This document shows, piece by piece, positions 16,620-25,600 of a DNA stretch of 39,005 nt. A program made the translations under genes and the position numbers. The notes under the pieces are model-generated. The model saw nothing but the letters and a program-made list of their open reading frames with translations. It did not search any database and was not told where the DNA came from. The stretch is from the NCBI GenBank assembly GCA_019747735.1, contig JAIEQL010000003.1, positions 1-39,005 on the forward strand. The letters run 5' to 3'. Source of the DNA: Chthoniobacterales bacterium. GTDB taxonomy: Bacteria; Verrucomicrobiota; Verrucomicrobiia; Chthoniobacterales; UBA6821. Each line of letters begins with the position of its first letter. The first letter of the stretch is position 1.

Positions 16620-16898
16620 ATGGTGGAGTATCATGAGCTTTTTATGCCACGCCCCTTTTCAAGTACGCCCCTTTCAGAAGCAAAAGCTGGTCCTGTTCTT
16701 TGTGTAGAGCGTCTCGAAGGGAGTGAAAGCGTTTGCCGCCGCTTGCGCGAGGTCGGCTTTTGTGAAAAAGCAGAAATTCGCCTCCTTAGCCGTGGTGGAC
16801 AAATGATCTGTAATGTTTGTGGCACGCGATTGGCCTTAAGCCGTCAGCTGGCAAAGAAAATCTGGGTTACTTCTAGCGCAGTTGAAGTTGAAAGTTGA
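16620..16898 (+). CDS. feoA: FeoA-domain protein, first copy
   Basis: The 92-residue product carries one FeoA SH3-like domain. PLSEAKAGPVLCVERLEGSE is followed by RRLREVGFCEKAEIRLLSRG, the short strand QMICNVCGTRLALSRQLAKK and a final IWV. FeoA is a small cytosolic partner of the ferrous-iron transporter FeoB. It has two Cys in NVCG and CVERL. The start is uncertain. ATG 16620 lies inside a TGATTA-TT-TAATCA palindrome without a ribosome binding site. ATG 16644 (MPRPFSST) would give 84 residues and fits the domain better. Its last codons (GTTGAAGTTGAAAGTTGA) are a heptamer-like repeat. A second feoA follows 39 nt later. Confidence 0.88.
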   Translation: MVEYHELFMPRPFSSTPLSEAKAGPVLCVERLEGSESVCRRLREVGFCEKAEIRLLSRGGQMICNVCGTRLALSRQLAKKIWVTSSAVEVES

Positions 16899-16900
16899 AG
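16881..16900. repeat. GTTGAAG-type array at the 3' end of feoA
   Basis: GTTGAAGTTGAAAGTTGAAG has a period of 6-7 nt. It supplies the C-terminal VEVES residues and the TGA of the first feoA, so the repeat has grown into, or formed, the gene's end. Confidence 0.45.
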
Positions 16901-16937
16901 CATCAAAGATCAGACTTTATTTATTTTCCAAAAATAC

Positions 16938-17183
16938 ATGAAACAACCTCTTTCAGAACTTCAGCCAGGTGATCAAGCTACTGTTTTAGAACTTCCATTA
17001 GCCGAGCAGAGTGCCAATCGCTTGCGTGAAATGGGGCTCCTGCCTGGTACAGAGATTACCTTCATTCGTAGAGCACCTCTTGGAGACCCTCTTGAAATCA
17101 GGCTTCGCGGCTATCATCTCAGTTTGCGGGCAGTGGAAGCAAAGGAGATTTTTGTGGAAAAAAAGCCTAAGAGGGAGGCTTAA
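16938..17183 (+). CDS. feoA: FeoA-domain protein, second copy
   Basis: The 81-residue product is a standard FeoA: PLSELQPGDQATVLELPLAE, SANRLREMGLLPGTEITFIR, APLGDPLEIRLRGYHLSLRA and VEAKEIFVEK. This copy is nearer to the classical family sequence than the first one. It most likely acts with FeoB in GTP-dependent ferrous iron uptake. Tandem feoA genes before feoB are known in several lineages. Here feoB begins 920 nt downstream because an antisense toxin-antitoxin pair lies in between. The 3' end overlaps the convergent PIN toxin gene by 17 bp. Confidence 0.93.
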   Translation: MKQPLSELQPGDQATVLELPLAEQSANRLREMGLLPGTEITFIRRAPLGDPLEIRLRGYHLSLRAVEAKEIFVEKKPKREA

Positions 17184-17556
17184 CCAGCTTCAACCCCAGT
17201 GGAACAAATGCTTGAAAATCGAGATGATTGCCAGTTGCCAAGGGCGTTTTCTCAACAATACATGTCGCAGCGATCATAGCATCGACACGCAATCGACGTG
17301 TGCGTCCCACATCATTAAACAGACGTGCTGACTCTCTGGCATGCATGTCATTAAAAGGAACAATGCCCCCTGTTAAAAAGAGTGTTACCGTTTGTATTTG
17401 TTCTTTGGAAACAGGTCCGCACAAAAACTCATACCAAGCAACAGCAGAGGTGATCATCTTCTTGCCAGATTGATACCATCTCATCATGGCTTCAGCTTCT
17501 TGAGATCCAGAAATAAGGCTGCAAATGAGATAGTTTGTATCAAGGCAAATGATCAT
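17167..17556 (-). CDS. PIN-domain toxin, VapC-like ribonuclease
   Basis: The 129-residue protein has the PIN/VapC acidic set in the right order: Asp6 (CLDTNYL), Glu43 (WYEFLCG), Asp92 (RVDAMIAATCI) and Asp113 (ATGNHLDFQAF). VapC toxins are Mg-dependent endoribonucleases that often cut tRNA or rRNA, held inactive by a DNA-binding antitoxin encoded just upstream. Here the upstream gene is the RHH protein at 17688-17972, but a 141-bp repeat element separates them. The ATG is 3 nt downstream of the element's target-site end. The toxin may now be expressed separately from its antitoxin. The gene overlaps feoA at its 3' end. Confidence 0.85.
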   Translation of the reverse strand: MIICLDTNYLICSLISGSQEAEAMMRWYQSGKKMITSAVAWYEFLCGPVSKEQIQTVTLFLTGGIVPFNDMHARESARLFNDVGRTRRLRVDAMIAATCIVEKTPLATGNHLDFQAFVPLGLKLVKPPS

Positions 17557-17559
17557 TGA

Positions 17560-17700
17560 GAGAATGTCTTGAAAAGCCTAAAATCCGGCATTACGGCGTC
17601 GCTCCAGTGCTCGCGTCCTCGAGTATTTCCATATACACTGCGGGTCTGTGCGCTTTGCTCCTGGTACTCCATCAATTTTATTCATTTTCAAGACATCCTC
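17560..17700. mobile_element. 141-bp MITE-like element, copy 1 (inside toxin-antitoxin pair)
   Basis: The left end GAGAATGTCTTGAAAA (17560) and the right end TTTTCAAGACATCCTC (to 17700) are 16-bp terminal inverted repeats with one mismatch. The 3-bp sequence TGA flanks both sides (17557-17559 and 17701-17703) as a target duplication. Length and interior match the copy at 22554-22694, including the shared core ATTACGGCGTCGCTCCAGTG. It has no transposase gene, so it would be moved in trans. TNA duplications of 3 bp and GAG ends fit the IS5 superfamily (IS1031/IS427 type), which is inference. Confidence 0.9.
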
Positions 17701-17972
17701 TGAGAGCGCCATTTTTTTCTATTTTTGTCAACTTCCTTAAGGTAGGTATCAGCGGCTTTTTGAGAGAGCCCATGACCTGATTGATGTAATAATTTCAATG
17801 TTTCAATGGGATCTGGTTGAAGGAGTGAAGCACTTTCTTCCGCATGCATTAAGGCTCGACGAATTACTGCAGCTTGCGAAATGCCCCACCGTGTTGCAAG
17901 ATGCTTGAGGCGCTGTACCGTTCCCTGGTCAAAGGAAAAAGTAGTTCTGTAGGTATAGGCAAGTGTTGACAT
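17688..17972 (-). CDS. ribbon-helix-helix antitoxin of the PIN toxin
   Basis: The product (94 residues from ATG 17972) has an N-terminal RHH DNA-binding motif: YRTTFSFDQGTVQRLKHLAT, RWGISQAAVIRRALMHAEE. A helical C-terminal part follows, which would wrap the toxin. Such antitoxins neutralise the PIN toxin and repress their own promoter. A longer frame with a TTG start at 18008 is rejected because that TTG is part of a strong -35 box. The last residues (RMS) and the stop codon are encoded by the terminal repeat of the inserted element, so the original C-terminus and the coupling to the toxin have been changed. Confidence 0.8.
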   Translation of the reverse strand: MSTLAYTYRTTFSFDQGTVQRLKHLATRWGISQAAVIRRALMHAEESASLLQPDPIETLKLLHQSGHGLSQKAADTYLKEVDKNRKKWRSQRMS

Positions 17973-17980
17973 ACCATCGG

Positions 17981-18008
17981 AGCATACCATCACTTTTTTT
18001 TTTGTCAA
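17981..18008 (-). promoter_or_regulatory. probable sigma-70 promoter of the antitoxin gene
   Basis: On the minus strand TTGACA (18008-18003) is followed after 16 bp by TATGCT (17986-17981). Transcription would start at about 17974, practically on the ATG at 17972. The mRNA would be leaderless or nearly so. The spacer is A-rich, which favours promoter strength. The gap between this promoter and the feoB start codon on the other strand is about 95 bp. Confidence 0.5.
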
Positions 18009-18103
18009 GAAAGTGATTCTTCTCTTGATGAGAGAAATTCAAAATCTATTTTTCTCTTCTCTTTGTTTTTAAGGTAGTCTTACTTTCTTTTATTAACCAG
18101 CTT

Positions 18104-20215
18104 ATGAATTGCCCAAAATATTATGCCGTTGTGGGAAATCCCAACAGCGGCAAAACCACTCTTTTTAACAGCCTCACTGGATTGCGGCAAAAAGTTGGTA
18201 ATTATCCAGGAGTGACTGTTGAAAAAAAACTGGGACACTTTATTGGGCAGCATGGTGAAAAAATAGAACTTCTTGATCTGCCTGGAAGCTACAGTCTCAG
18301 CGCTCATGCACCCGATGAGCGCGTGACCCGTGATGTGTTGCTAGGGTTACGGACGGACACTCCGCGACCTGAACGGCTCCTCTGCGTGGTAGATGCGTCG
18401 CATTTGGAACGCAATCTCTATTTCATCACCCAGGTTCTCGAGCTCGGTCTTCCTACCATCATTGCACTCAATATGATTGATCTGGCCAAAGGTCACGGTA
18501 TTGCCATTGATGCTGCTAAGCTTTCCCAAGAGCTTGGGGTTCCTGTTATTGCCACTCAGGCTAATCACAGCGAAAGTCTTTTGCCACTTCGTTTGGCACT
18601 CAGTCGTGCAGAAATTGGCCGTAGCACTTGGTCTCCAAAACTTCCTTCTGTTTGGGGGCGGGCTATTGATGGAGTTGCTGCCCTTTGGGCTGAACAAGAA
18701 GAAGGGAGACTCGTGCAGTTTGATCCTCTCGTGCGCACCAAATCGATGCTTTTACTCGCCGCTCCTGAGACGGAATTAGAATTGCTCTCCATGGAAATGA
18801 AAGCAGGGCGAGCGCTTGGAGTGGCTTTAGCACAACGCACCATGCTTGATCGTGAATTACCTTCATGGCGTGAAGTGCTTGTTTCTGAGCGTTATCAGCG
18901 GATCAATGAACTTTGCCAAGCGGCCCAAGGCCGTAGCAGCATGGTAAGTGACCAGTTCACACAGCGCCTTGATGATTTCTTAACGCACCCTTTTTGGGGG
19001 TGGCTTGGTTTTCTTGGCATGATGGGCTTGATGTTTGTTTCTATTTTTGTCATCGCAGCTTATCCCATGGAGTGGATTGAGAAGGGATTTAATCTACTCA
19101 GCACTCTTGTTACCATGGTCTTGCCTCCAGGAGATTTGAGCGACTTGCTCTCTAATGGGGTTTTGGCGGGCATTGGCGGGGTGGTGGTTTTTTTACCACA
19201 AATTTTGATCCTCTTCTTTTTTATCGGACTGCTTGAAGATACAGGTTACATGGCTCGTGCAGCTTTTTTAATGGATCGCGTTATGAGTAAAGTTGGTTTG
19301 CACGGAAAATCATTTATTCCACTCTTAAGTTCTTATGCCTGTGCTATTCCAGGCATTATGGCAACCAGGACGATTGAAAATACCAAAGACCGCTTGGTTA
19401 CTATTCTCGTAGCTCCCTTGATGACTTGCTCTGCGAGGCTACCTGTCTATGCACTTATGATTGAGGCTCTTTTTCCAGGCGGGTCCATTTGGACCAAGGG
19501 AGCCCTCATGATGAGCCTTTATCTTTTGGGAACAATCATGGCTCTCTTTTTTGCATGGTTTTTTAAAAAAACGTTACTGCGTGGGGAGACTCCTATCTTT
19601 CTCATGGAGCTGCCACCTTATCGCCGACCTGCCTTAAAGCAGATTGCCTTCCAGATGTTTCACCGTTCCAACCTCTTTTTAAAACGAGCAGGAACCGTTA
19701 TTTTAGGGATTTCTATTTTGCTCTGGTTCTTGGCTAGTTTTCCAAAAAAGAAGGTGGAGATTTCGTTAAGCAAAGGAGATCAACTGGAACAGAGTTACGC
19801 TGGCCGCCTGGGGCACCTTATAGAACCTGCCATTGCACCACTTGGCTTTGACTGGAAAATAGGTATTGGTTTGGTGGCTGCTCAGGCAGCGAGGGAGGTT
19901 TTTGTGAGCACGCTCTCCATTATTTATCATGTGGAAGGAGAGGAGTATGAAACTAAGGAGAATAGGATGGCTTTAAGCAAAACACTTCTTCAAGAAAAGC
20001 ACCCTAATGGAACCTTTGTCTACACGCCATTGACCTGTCTTTCTATTCTCGTGTTCTTTGCTCTCTCAATGCAATGCATCAGTACGCTTGCGGTCGTCTA
20101 CCGCGAAACCAATGGCTGGCGCTGGCCTCTTTTCCAATTTTTTTATATGACAGGAACGGCTTACGTTGTCTGTTTATTGCTCTATCAAGGCGGAAAATTA
20201 TTAGGATTTCGGTGA
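18104..20215 (+). CDS. feoB: ferrous iron transporter FeoB
   Basis: The 703-residue protein begins with a GTPase domain: P-loop GNPNSGKTT (residues 11-19), switch region VGNYPGVTVEKK, DLPG (58-61) and NMID (123-126). A helical linker follows, then the two Gate-type membrane halves with LSSYACAIPGIMATRTIENT and LMTCSARLPVYALMIEALFP. The second half contains QAAREVFVSTLSIIYHVEGE and the C-terminal CISTLAVVYRETNGWRWPLF. FeoB moves Fe2+ across the inner membrane, with FeoA as partner. Length is in the normal range and there is no small FeoC downstream. The start ATG has no Shine-Dalgarno sequence. The upstream 920 nt hold the antisense toxin-antitoxin pair, so feoB probably needs its own promoter. 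Confidence 0.97.
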   Translation: MNCPKYYAVVGNPNSGKTTLFNSLTGLRQKVGNYPGVTVEKKLGHFIGQHGEKIELLDLPGSYSLSAHAPDERVTRDVLLGLRTDTPRPERLLCVVDASHLERNLYFITQVLELGLPTIIALNMIDLAKGHGIAIDAAKLSQELGVPVIATQANHSESLLPLRLALSRAEIGRSTWSPKLPSVWGRAIDGVAALWAEQEEGRLVQFDPLVRTKSMLLLAAPETELELLSMEMKAGRALGVALAQRTMLDRELPSWREVLVSERYQRINELCQAAQGRSSMVSDQFTQRLDDFLTHPFWGWLGFLGMMGLMFVSIFVIAAYPMEWIEKGFNLLSTLVTMVLPPGDLSDLLSNGVLAGIGGVVVFLPQILILFFFIGLLEDTGYMARAAFLMDRVMSKVGLHGKSFIPLLSSYACAIPGIMATRTIENTKDRLVTILVAPLMTCSARLPVYALMIEALFPGGSIWTKGALMMSLYLLGTIMALFFAWFFKKTLLRGETPIFLMELPPYRRPALKQIAFQMFHRSNLFLKRAGTVILGISILLWFLASFPKKKVEISLSKGDQLEQSYAGRLGHLIEPAIAPLGFDWKIGIGLVAAQAAREVFVSTLSIIYHVEGEEYETKENRMALSKTLLQEKHPNGTFVYTPLTCLSILVFFALSMQCISTLAVVYRETNGWRWPLFQFFYMTGTAYVVCLLLYQGGKLLGFR

Positions 20216-20318
20216 TGCTTGATGCGACATAGATTATTCATTCTCTATCTCTTAAGACTCAATGGCACCCTACCGGTTACCATTGTTTCTATCCATTTTT
20301 CTCCTTTACTTCAGATAA

Positions 20319-22550
20319 GTGGCTTCATTTTTTAAAAATTTCATTTTTTGGTTTGTTCTTTTTCTGGTGATGTTGCATCAGAGTCTGTTTGCCCAGCAGA
20401 GGGGTCAGTATATTTCAAGATCAGTGACCGTTGCTGAGTATTGTCGCTTTCTTAATTGCGTAGCTGCTACTGACTGTTATCACCTCTATGATCCCAAAAT
20501 GGAGCATGCTCCTGCTATGATCAAACGCCATGGACGTCCCGGCAAGTATGATTATGAATGTTCTCAGTTCATAGGTGATATTACTATTAGTTATGTTAAT
20601 AGGTTATCGCAGGCTCGGTTTTGTAATTGGAAAGAAAATGGAGAGAAGCCTCATAGTACAGAAACGGGTGTTTATGATCTCACTTCACTGACTAATGGAG
20701 CTGATGCTCTTGGGTTCCTTTTTTTGCCCGAGCCTAATGCTCATTATCGCCTTGATGCTAAATTCAATAATGTTGATCCCATGCTGGGATTAGGTAGTGG
20801 AGATGGTTTTGTAATGGAGTGTAAGGCCGATCGTAGTATCTCCCCTGATGATAAGAATGATTCTTGCTTGGGGGCGGATGTGCTCTGTTTGGAAAAAGGC
20901 TTAGAGAATAATACTCCTAATGTTCCTTTACTAGGCAGTCCTCTAATAGAGAGCTCAACTAAGGAAGGTTCTTCTACAGCTTCCAAAACTGCTGGTACTA
21001 CTATTTCTCCAATAGCAATCACTGCTAACCTATGTCCCATTAAAATCAAGCTGATCGTTATCGATGATCCTGGTAACGAACCTAGTTCAGTTGAGCAAGG
21101 AGGTTGGGGTGCTGTTTCTAATATTTTTCAAATTGGTGAAACGGACATTACTGCTGAACAATATTGTACTTTTTTAAAAGCAGTAGCTACTAATAATGAC
21201 TATTATGAACTTTATGATACTAATATGGGCTCTGATAGTAATATTGCCTGTATTACTCGTAGTGGGGAGAGTGGTTCTTATGATTATCAAGTTATTCCAG
21301 GGCGAGAAAAGTTTCCTATTACCTATATTTCAGCAGGGAGGGCTGCTGCCTTTTGTAACTGGATGGAAAATATAGAAAATAACAAACCCATTGAAGGAGA
21401 AGAGAGCGTGCTCAAAGGAGCCTTTGATATTACTTATACTACTAATTATGTTTATAAAAATATTATTACTCCTCCTACCAAGAATTTTAATGGGACTACT
21501 ACTCCTGGAAGCATAAGCACAACTATAACAGGAACAGATGTCTATCTAAGTGTCCTAGCAAATACAAATGCACGATGGTCTCTTCCTACAGAAGATCAAT
21601 GGTACAAAGCTGCTTATTATAAAAAGGCACCAGTGGGGATGGATGGTTTTGCAGATAGAAAACATCCTCCATTGTATTATCTCTATGGAACAGGAGATAG
21701 CACTTGCCCAAATAATAGCATAGAAGTGGCACAAAGCAGTCACAACGCTGCCAATTTTTGTTTGGTAGATGCTGCTAATGACTTACATTATACTCAAACA
21801 GAAGTCCCTCACATAACCCCCGTAGGATTTTTTAAAAAAACAAAGAGCCCTTTTGGACTGTATGATATGTCGGGAAATGTTGACCAATGGGTCTTATTTA
21901 ATGCTGGCTTTCGGGATGATGGCACTCAAAAATGGGCCTTTAGTCTACGAGGTGGCTCTTGGAAATCGACTAATAACTGCATGCCCATATTACTTAATGG
22001 TGCACTCAATGTTGATACTGGGGAGTTAGGCGTTACTTCCATGCGAAGAGTTTCTAGCCTTTTGATTGCAACGAATACCATTGGATTCCGTTTGGTCTAC
22101 AATGTTTCACCAACAGAATCACCTGCTCATAAGGTAGATTATGGAGTGCTAAGACTAGGTGCTCGTTTTTGGGATGGCCTTAAGCAAACTTGGAATGATT
22201 TGTCACCATCCTATTTTATTCAGAATGCAAGTACTGCCAGTATGAATATCTTAAATTGGACTTTTGGTCTTATCATTCCGGAGGCTATACAACGATACCT
22301 AAAAACGTGGATTGGTGTGAGGGCAACGCCAACCACAGCTTCCTCAGCAGTAGAAGCCGTCGTGGAGGAAGGAGCTGCTGCTACCGAAGCTACTGCTGAA
22401 GCTGCTCTACTATTGCCACCTCCTCTTGATATTCTTATCCCTGGCGGATTAATTGTAGGAGGCCTTGTTTGTGCTTACTACGGAAAAGATATTGAGAATG
22501 CTATGGCTGGTTTTGGTATAGCACTCAATGGGTTGTACCATCTCTTATAG
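20319..22550 (+). CDS. secreted SUMF1/FGE-like (C-type lectin fold) protein with partial duplication
   Basis: The GTG start gives 743 residues with a signal peptide (FFKNFIFWFVLFLVMLHQSLFA). A SUMF1-type domain is seen twice. A partial N-terminal copy has SVTVAEYCRFLNCVAATDCY, HLYDPKM and GRPGKYDY. A full copy from about residue 265 has ETDITAEQYCTFLKAVA, GESGSYDYQV, RWSLPTEDQWYKAAYY, FGLYDMSGNVDQWV, SLRGGSW and IGFRLVYN. The family is common in Planctomycetes and Verrucomicrobia. The two catalytic Cys of true formylglycine-generating enzymes are not in register after RGGSW, so it is probably a binding or structural protein. A 110-residue tail ends in Ala- and Gly-rich hydrophobic stretches that could be membrane-associated. 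No Shine-Dalgarno sequence. Confidence 0.85.
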   Translation: MASFFKNFIFWFVLFLVMLHQSLFAQQRGQYISRSVTVAEYCRFLNCVAATDCYHLYDPKMEHAPAMIKRHGRPGKYDYECSQFIGDITISYVNRLSQARFCNWKENGEKPHSTETGVYDLTSLTNGADALGFLFLPEPNAHYRLDAKFNNVDPMLGLGSGDGFVMECKADRSISPDDKNDSCLGADVLCLEKGLENNTPNVPLLGSPLIESSTKEGSSTASKTAGTTISPIAITANLCPIKIKLIVIDDPGNEPSSVEQGGWGAVSNIFQIGETDITAEQYCTFLKAVATNNDYYELYDTNMGSDSNIACITRSGESGSYDYQVIPGREKFPITYISAGRAAAFCNWMENIENNKPIEGEESVLKGAFDITYTTNYVYKNIITPPTKNFNGTTTPGSISTTITGTDVYLSVLANTNARWSLPTEDQWYKAAYYKKAPVGMDGFADRKHPPLYYLYGTGDSTCPNNSIEVAQSSHNAANFCLVDAANDLHYTQTEVPHITPVGFFKKTKSPFGLYDMSGNVDQWVLFNAGFRDDGTQKWAFSLRGGSWKSTNNCMPILLNGALNVDTGELGVTSMRRVSSLLIATNTIGFRLVYNVSPTESPAHKVDYGVLRLGARFWDGLKQTWNDLSPSYFIQNASTASMNILNWTFGLIIPEAIQRYLKTWIGVRATPTTASSAVEAVVEEGAAATEATAEAALLLPPPLDILIPGGLIVGGLVCAYYGKDIENAMAGFGIALNGLYHLL

Positions 22551-22553
22551 TTA

Positions 22554-22694
22554 GAGGATGTCTTGAAAAGACTAAAATTGCGCATTACGGCGTCGCTCCA
22601 GTGCTCGCGTCCTCGAGTATGTCCATATACACTGCGGGTCTGTGCGCTTCGCTTCTGGTACTGCATCAATTTTATTCATTTTCAAGAAACCCTC
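22554..22694. mobile_element. 141-bp MITE-like element, copy 2
   Basis: GAGGATGTCTTGAAAA at the left end faces TTTTCAAGAAACCCTC at the right end. The flanking 3-bp duplication is TTA (22551-22553 and 22695-22697). The interior is nearly identical to copy 1 at 17560-17700. The element fills the space between two convergent genes. Its left end is 3 nt behind the stop of the SUMF1-like gene. Its right duplication, read on the minus strand, is the TAA stop codon of the kinase-like gene. Confidence 0.92.
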
Positions 22695-25600
22695 TTAATC
22701 CTCCATTTGTTCTAATTTTGCATTAATGGAGTTTCTGAACTTGTTAAGACTCTCAATCAATGAGGCTATGAAATCAGGTTCACCATGAACCATTTCGCTT
22801 AGAGAGGCCTTAAATTGCGAAGAATTTGGAAATTGGTCAATTTGGTTTAAGAAGGACTTCATCACTTCTTCTTCAAAGACATTAACAATCACATAATTAG
22901 CATTTTCTTGTTCGTGGTTTTTCTCTTGCAAACCTTCCTGATTATGCCGATGAGAATGATCATTGATCTCTTCAAGTCGTTCTAATTTTTTCATCGGGAA
23001 GGAGGGCTTCCACATGGTTGTTTCGTAAGATTTACTAAGATAGAGAGCGTGATTGATTTTTTCTCTAGCTTTGCATAATTGAAGATAAGCATGTTTGAAA
23101 TCATTGATGTGAATAGCATGATCAAGTCGATGAGAAATTAAAAGGGGGGCTGAATTATTTTCTATTTTTGAGAATTCTCCCTCAGCTGATTTTACTAAGT
23201 CCAAGGCATTATTTGCATTAAATAAAAATGATGCTTCTAATGTTTCGTTATTCTGCTCTTCTAGTGGCTTCTCTTGTGTAAGATGACTTAACTTAGGAAG
23301 CTTCTCACTTGCATACTCTATGACTGCACGCCAGGCTTTCTTCTTGGAGGATACACGCTCTTTGTATTGATGCCAAAAATTACAAAGCTCTTGTAATTTT
23401 TCAGTATTGCCCCCAGTAACATCTTCTAAGTGGAGAGGAGAAAATAGCATGTTGCCATTTTTCAGTAGGTGAGCTTCGGTATGGACAAGCTCTCCCATAG
23501 ATAGATTGGTAATTGTTTGTTTAAGATCATCAACATGAATTAGTTTTTCCTGGGCTAATGCATATATTTTTTGAAAGTCTATTTCTTGAATAATTCGCTT
23601 CCATAGTCCTCTTTCCATTTCGCCTTTTGGAGTTCCTATGCTATCCTGAGCTAGTTGATTCAGCTTTTCCCAGTGTTTCTGTTCCGTGCTATTTTTTATA
23701 CTTAGCTCAATATTGGAGGAAGCAGTCTTCGCTTGATAGCGGGTATTTGCAGCTTCTAACCAATGAGGAAAGAAAGAGGTGAAGTGATCTTTGAGAGATT
23801 CTGCTATTGTAAAATGACTTTTCCATCCTTCTGGAAAGGAAGGTGATATATTAGAAAAAAGAATTCTCCAAGCCTGCTGTGCTTCTAATAAATTGTGAAG
23901 AACTTCTTCTGAGTAACGTCCCTCTTTTTTAAAGGCAATAGAAGCTGCTTTCTCTGTTCTATAAATTTGTCCCCAAACAATACTTGCCAGAGCCTGTTCT
24001 TTGTTATGTTGAGCTTCTTTTTGGTATGGTCTTCGAGTTTCAACCAAATGCTTGGGAAGCACTTTCTCTTCATCTTCAAAACTAGTGATAGCAAAACTCA
24101 GAGCGTTTTCAGCTCTATTAAATTGCTCAATGCATTGTATCCATTGAGATTGAGAATCGTTGAGATCGGAAGATATTTCTTCAATCAGTTTTTTGAAAGT
24201 ATCTTCTGCTGCTTTTTGACTTTCTTCAGCTTCTTGAAGAAGTTGGTTTGTTTTAAAGATGGCTTTTTGCTGCTCCTCATCTTCAAGCAGTAAACGTTTT
24301 TTGAACAATTGCTCAACAAATGTTGAAGAGATCGTGATCCCTCTTTTTCGAAGTTCCTTTTGCAACGTTAAATAATTGTTGTAGAGAATGCTTGTTGTTA
24401 CATGTGCTAGAGGAGATAGAGAAGGCACTAATGATGTTAAGATAGTGTGACCCGTTTCTATACTGGAGATGGAATCCGATCGGGATGGAACAATTGTATT
24501 AAGAGAGGGCCCCTTATCCTTTGGCTCTGTTTTTTGTTGATCGCGGACTTGGTCCAATGCAGAAAGAAGGTCATGTAATTTTTTAGTTTCTTCTTCAAGT
24601 TTCTCTCGTTGTAGCGCTATTTTAACACGTAGGGTGCTTTCTAATTTTTGTGTTAGGTATTCTCTAGTTTTTAAGAGCTTCCCAATATAACTCCTATTGG
24701 GATCCTCTTTTTGCAGCTCATAAGTTTCTTCTCCCCAAGTAAGAAGTTTTTCTTTTGGCTGCTTGTCTACTTCTTCAGCTTCAGCACATTCTTTATCAAA
24801 AACATAGCGGCCGTTACTTTTTGCTTCTCTAATATATTCCTGCAAGCTTTCCAAGCGACTTTTAGCCGCTTCAATTTGTGCTGTTGTGAATTTTGTATTA
24901 TTAAATAACTGTTCTAGTATCTCTGGAGTTAGCTTAAGAAGAGCTTCTCCCATTGCTTGATCAACAAGCAGCGGCATGAGCAACATATGCTTTGCTTCTT
25001 TTTCATGCTTTAACTTATCTATAATCTCGTCACTGACTTTTGTAATATTAGAAGGCCAAGATAAATCATGATCGATACTTATAACCCTCCAGTTATTATC
25101 TGGGTCTTGAAAAAAAATGAAGTTGGTTTCGTTGTCATCTAATCCTAAGGCAAGAAGAAGAACAAGTTGAAGCTGGTTGAGTGTCTTTTGAAGTAAAGGT
25201 TCTCTAAAATTGATATCTTGGTTTACTGAGAAAATCTCCCTTTTTTCAAAAGAGAAGGCTCCCTGTTCAGCTAGTTGATAAGCCCTTTCGAAGCTAATTG
25301 GTCTTCCTCCTTCATGAAGGGGTTGTTCACTACTCACTTGTTCTAAGAGGTCATGAGGAAACCGAAATTTCCATTCACTAGGAAGTGCGCTTTCCCCCAG
25401 AGCAACTTCTGCCATGTACTCTATTATACGGTCATTTTTTCCACTGGGATTATTAAGATTCTCACTGCTAAATAAACTGTTTATTTCCTCTTTTGGCACC
25501 TTCACAATACGTTCCTTAAAGAGCTGTTCTCCCTCGATAAACTCTATGGCATTTCCAATAATTTGATTGGGTTTTTCGCCAAGGGCAGCAGGAAAGACCT

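Noticed and set aside
16607..16620. TGATTA-TT-TAATCA as a Fur box for feoA
   Set aside because: It is a short AT palindrome touching the start codon and does not match the 19-bp Fur consensus beyond AT-richness.
21940..22120. SUMF1/C-type-lectin fold as a diversity-generating retroelement target
   Set aside because: There is no reverse transcriptase, no template repeat and no adenine-biased duplicate of the RGGSW-to-GFRL region in the window. The lectin fold is also not at the C-terminus.
20319..22550. True formylglycine-generating (sulfatase-activating) enzyme
   Set aside because: The residues after RGGSW do not place the two catalytic Cys, and the paralogues at 27014 and 33926 lack them as well. 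No sulfatase gene is nearby.
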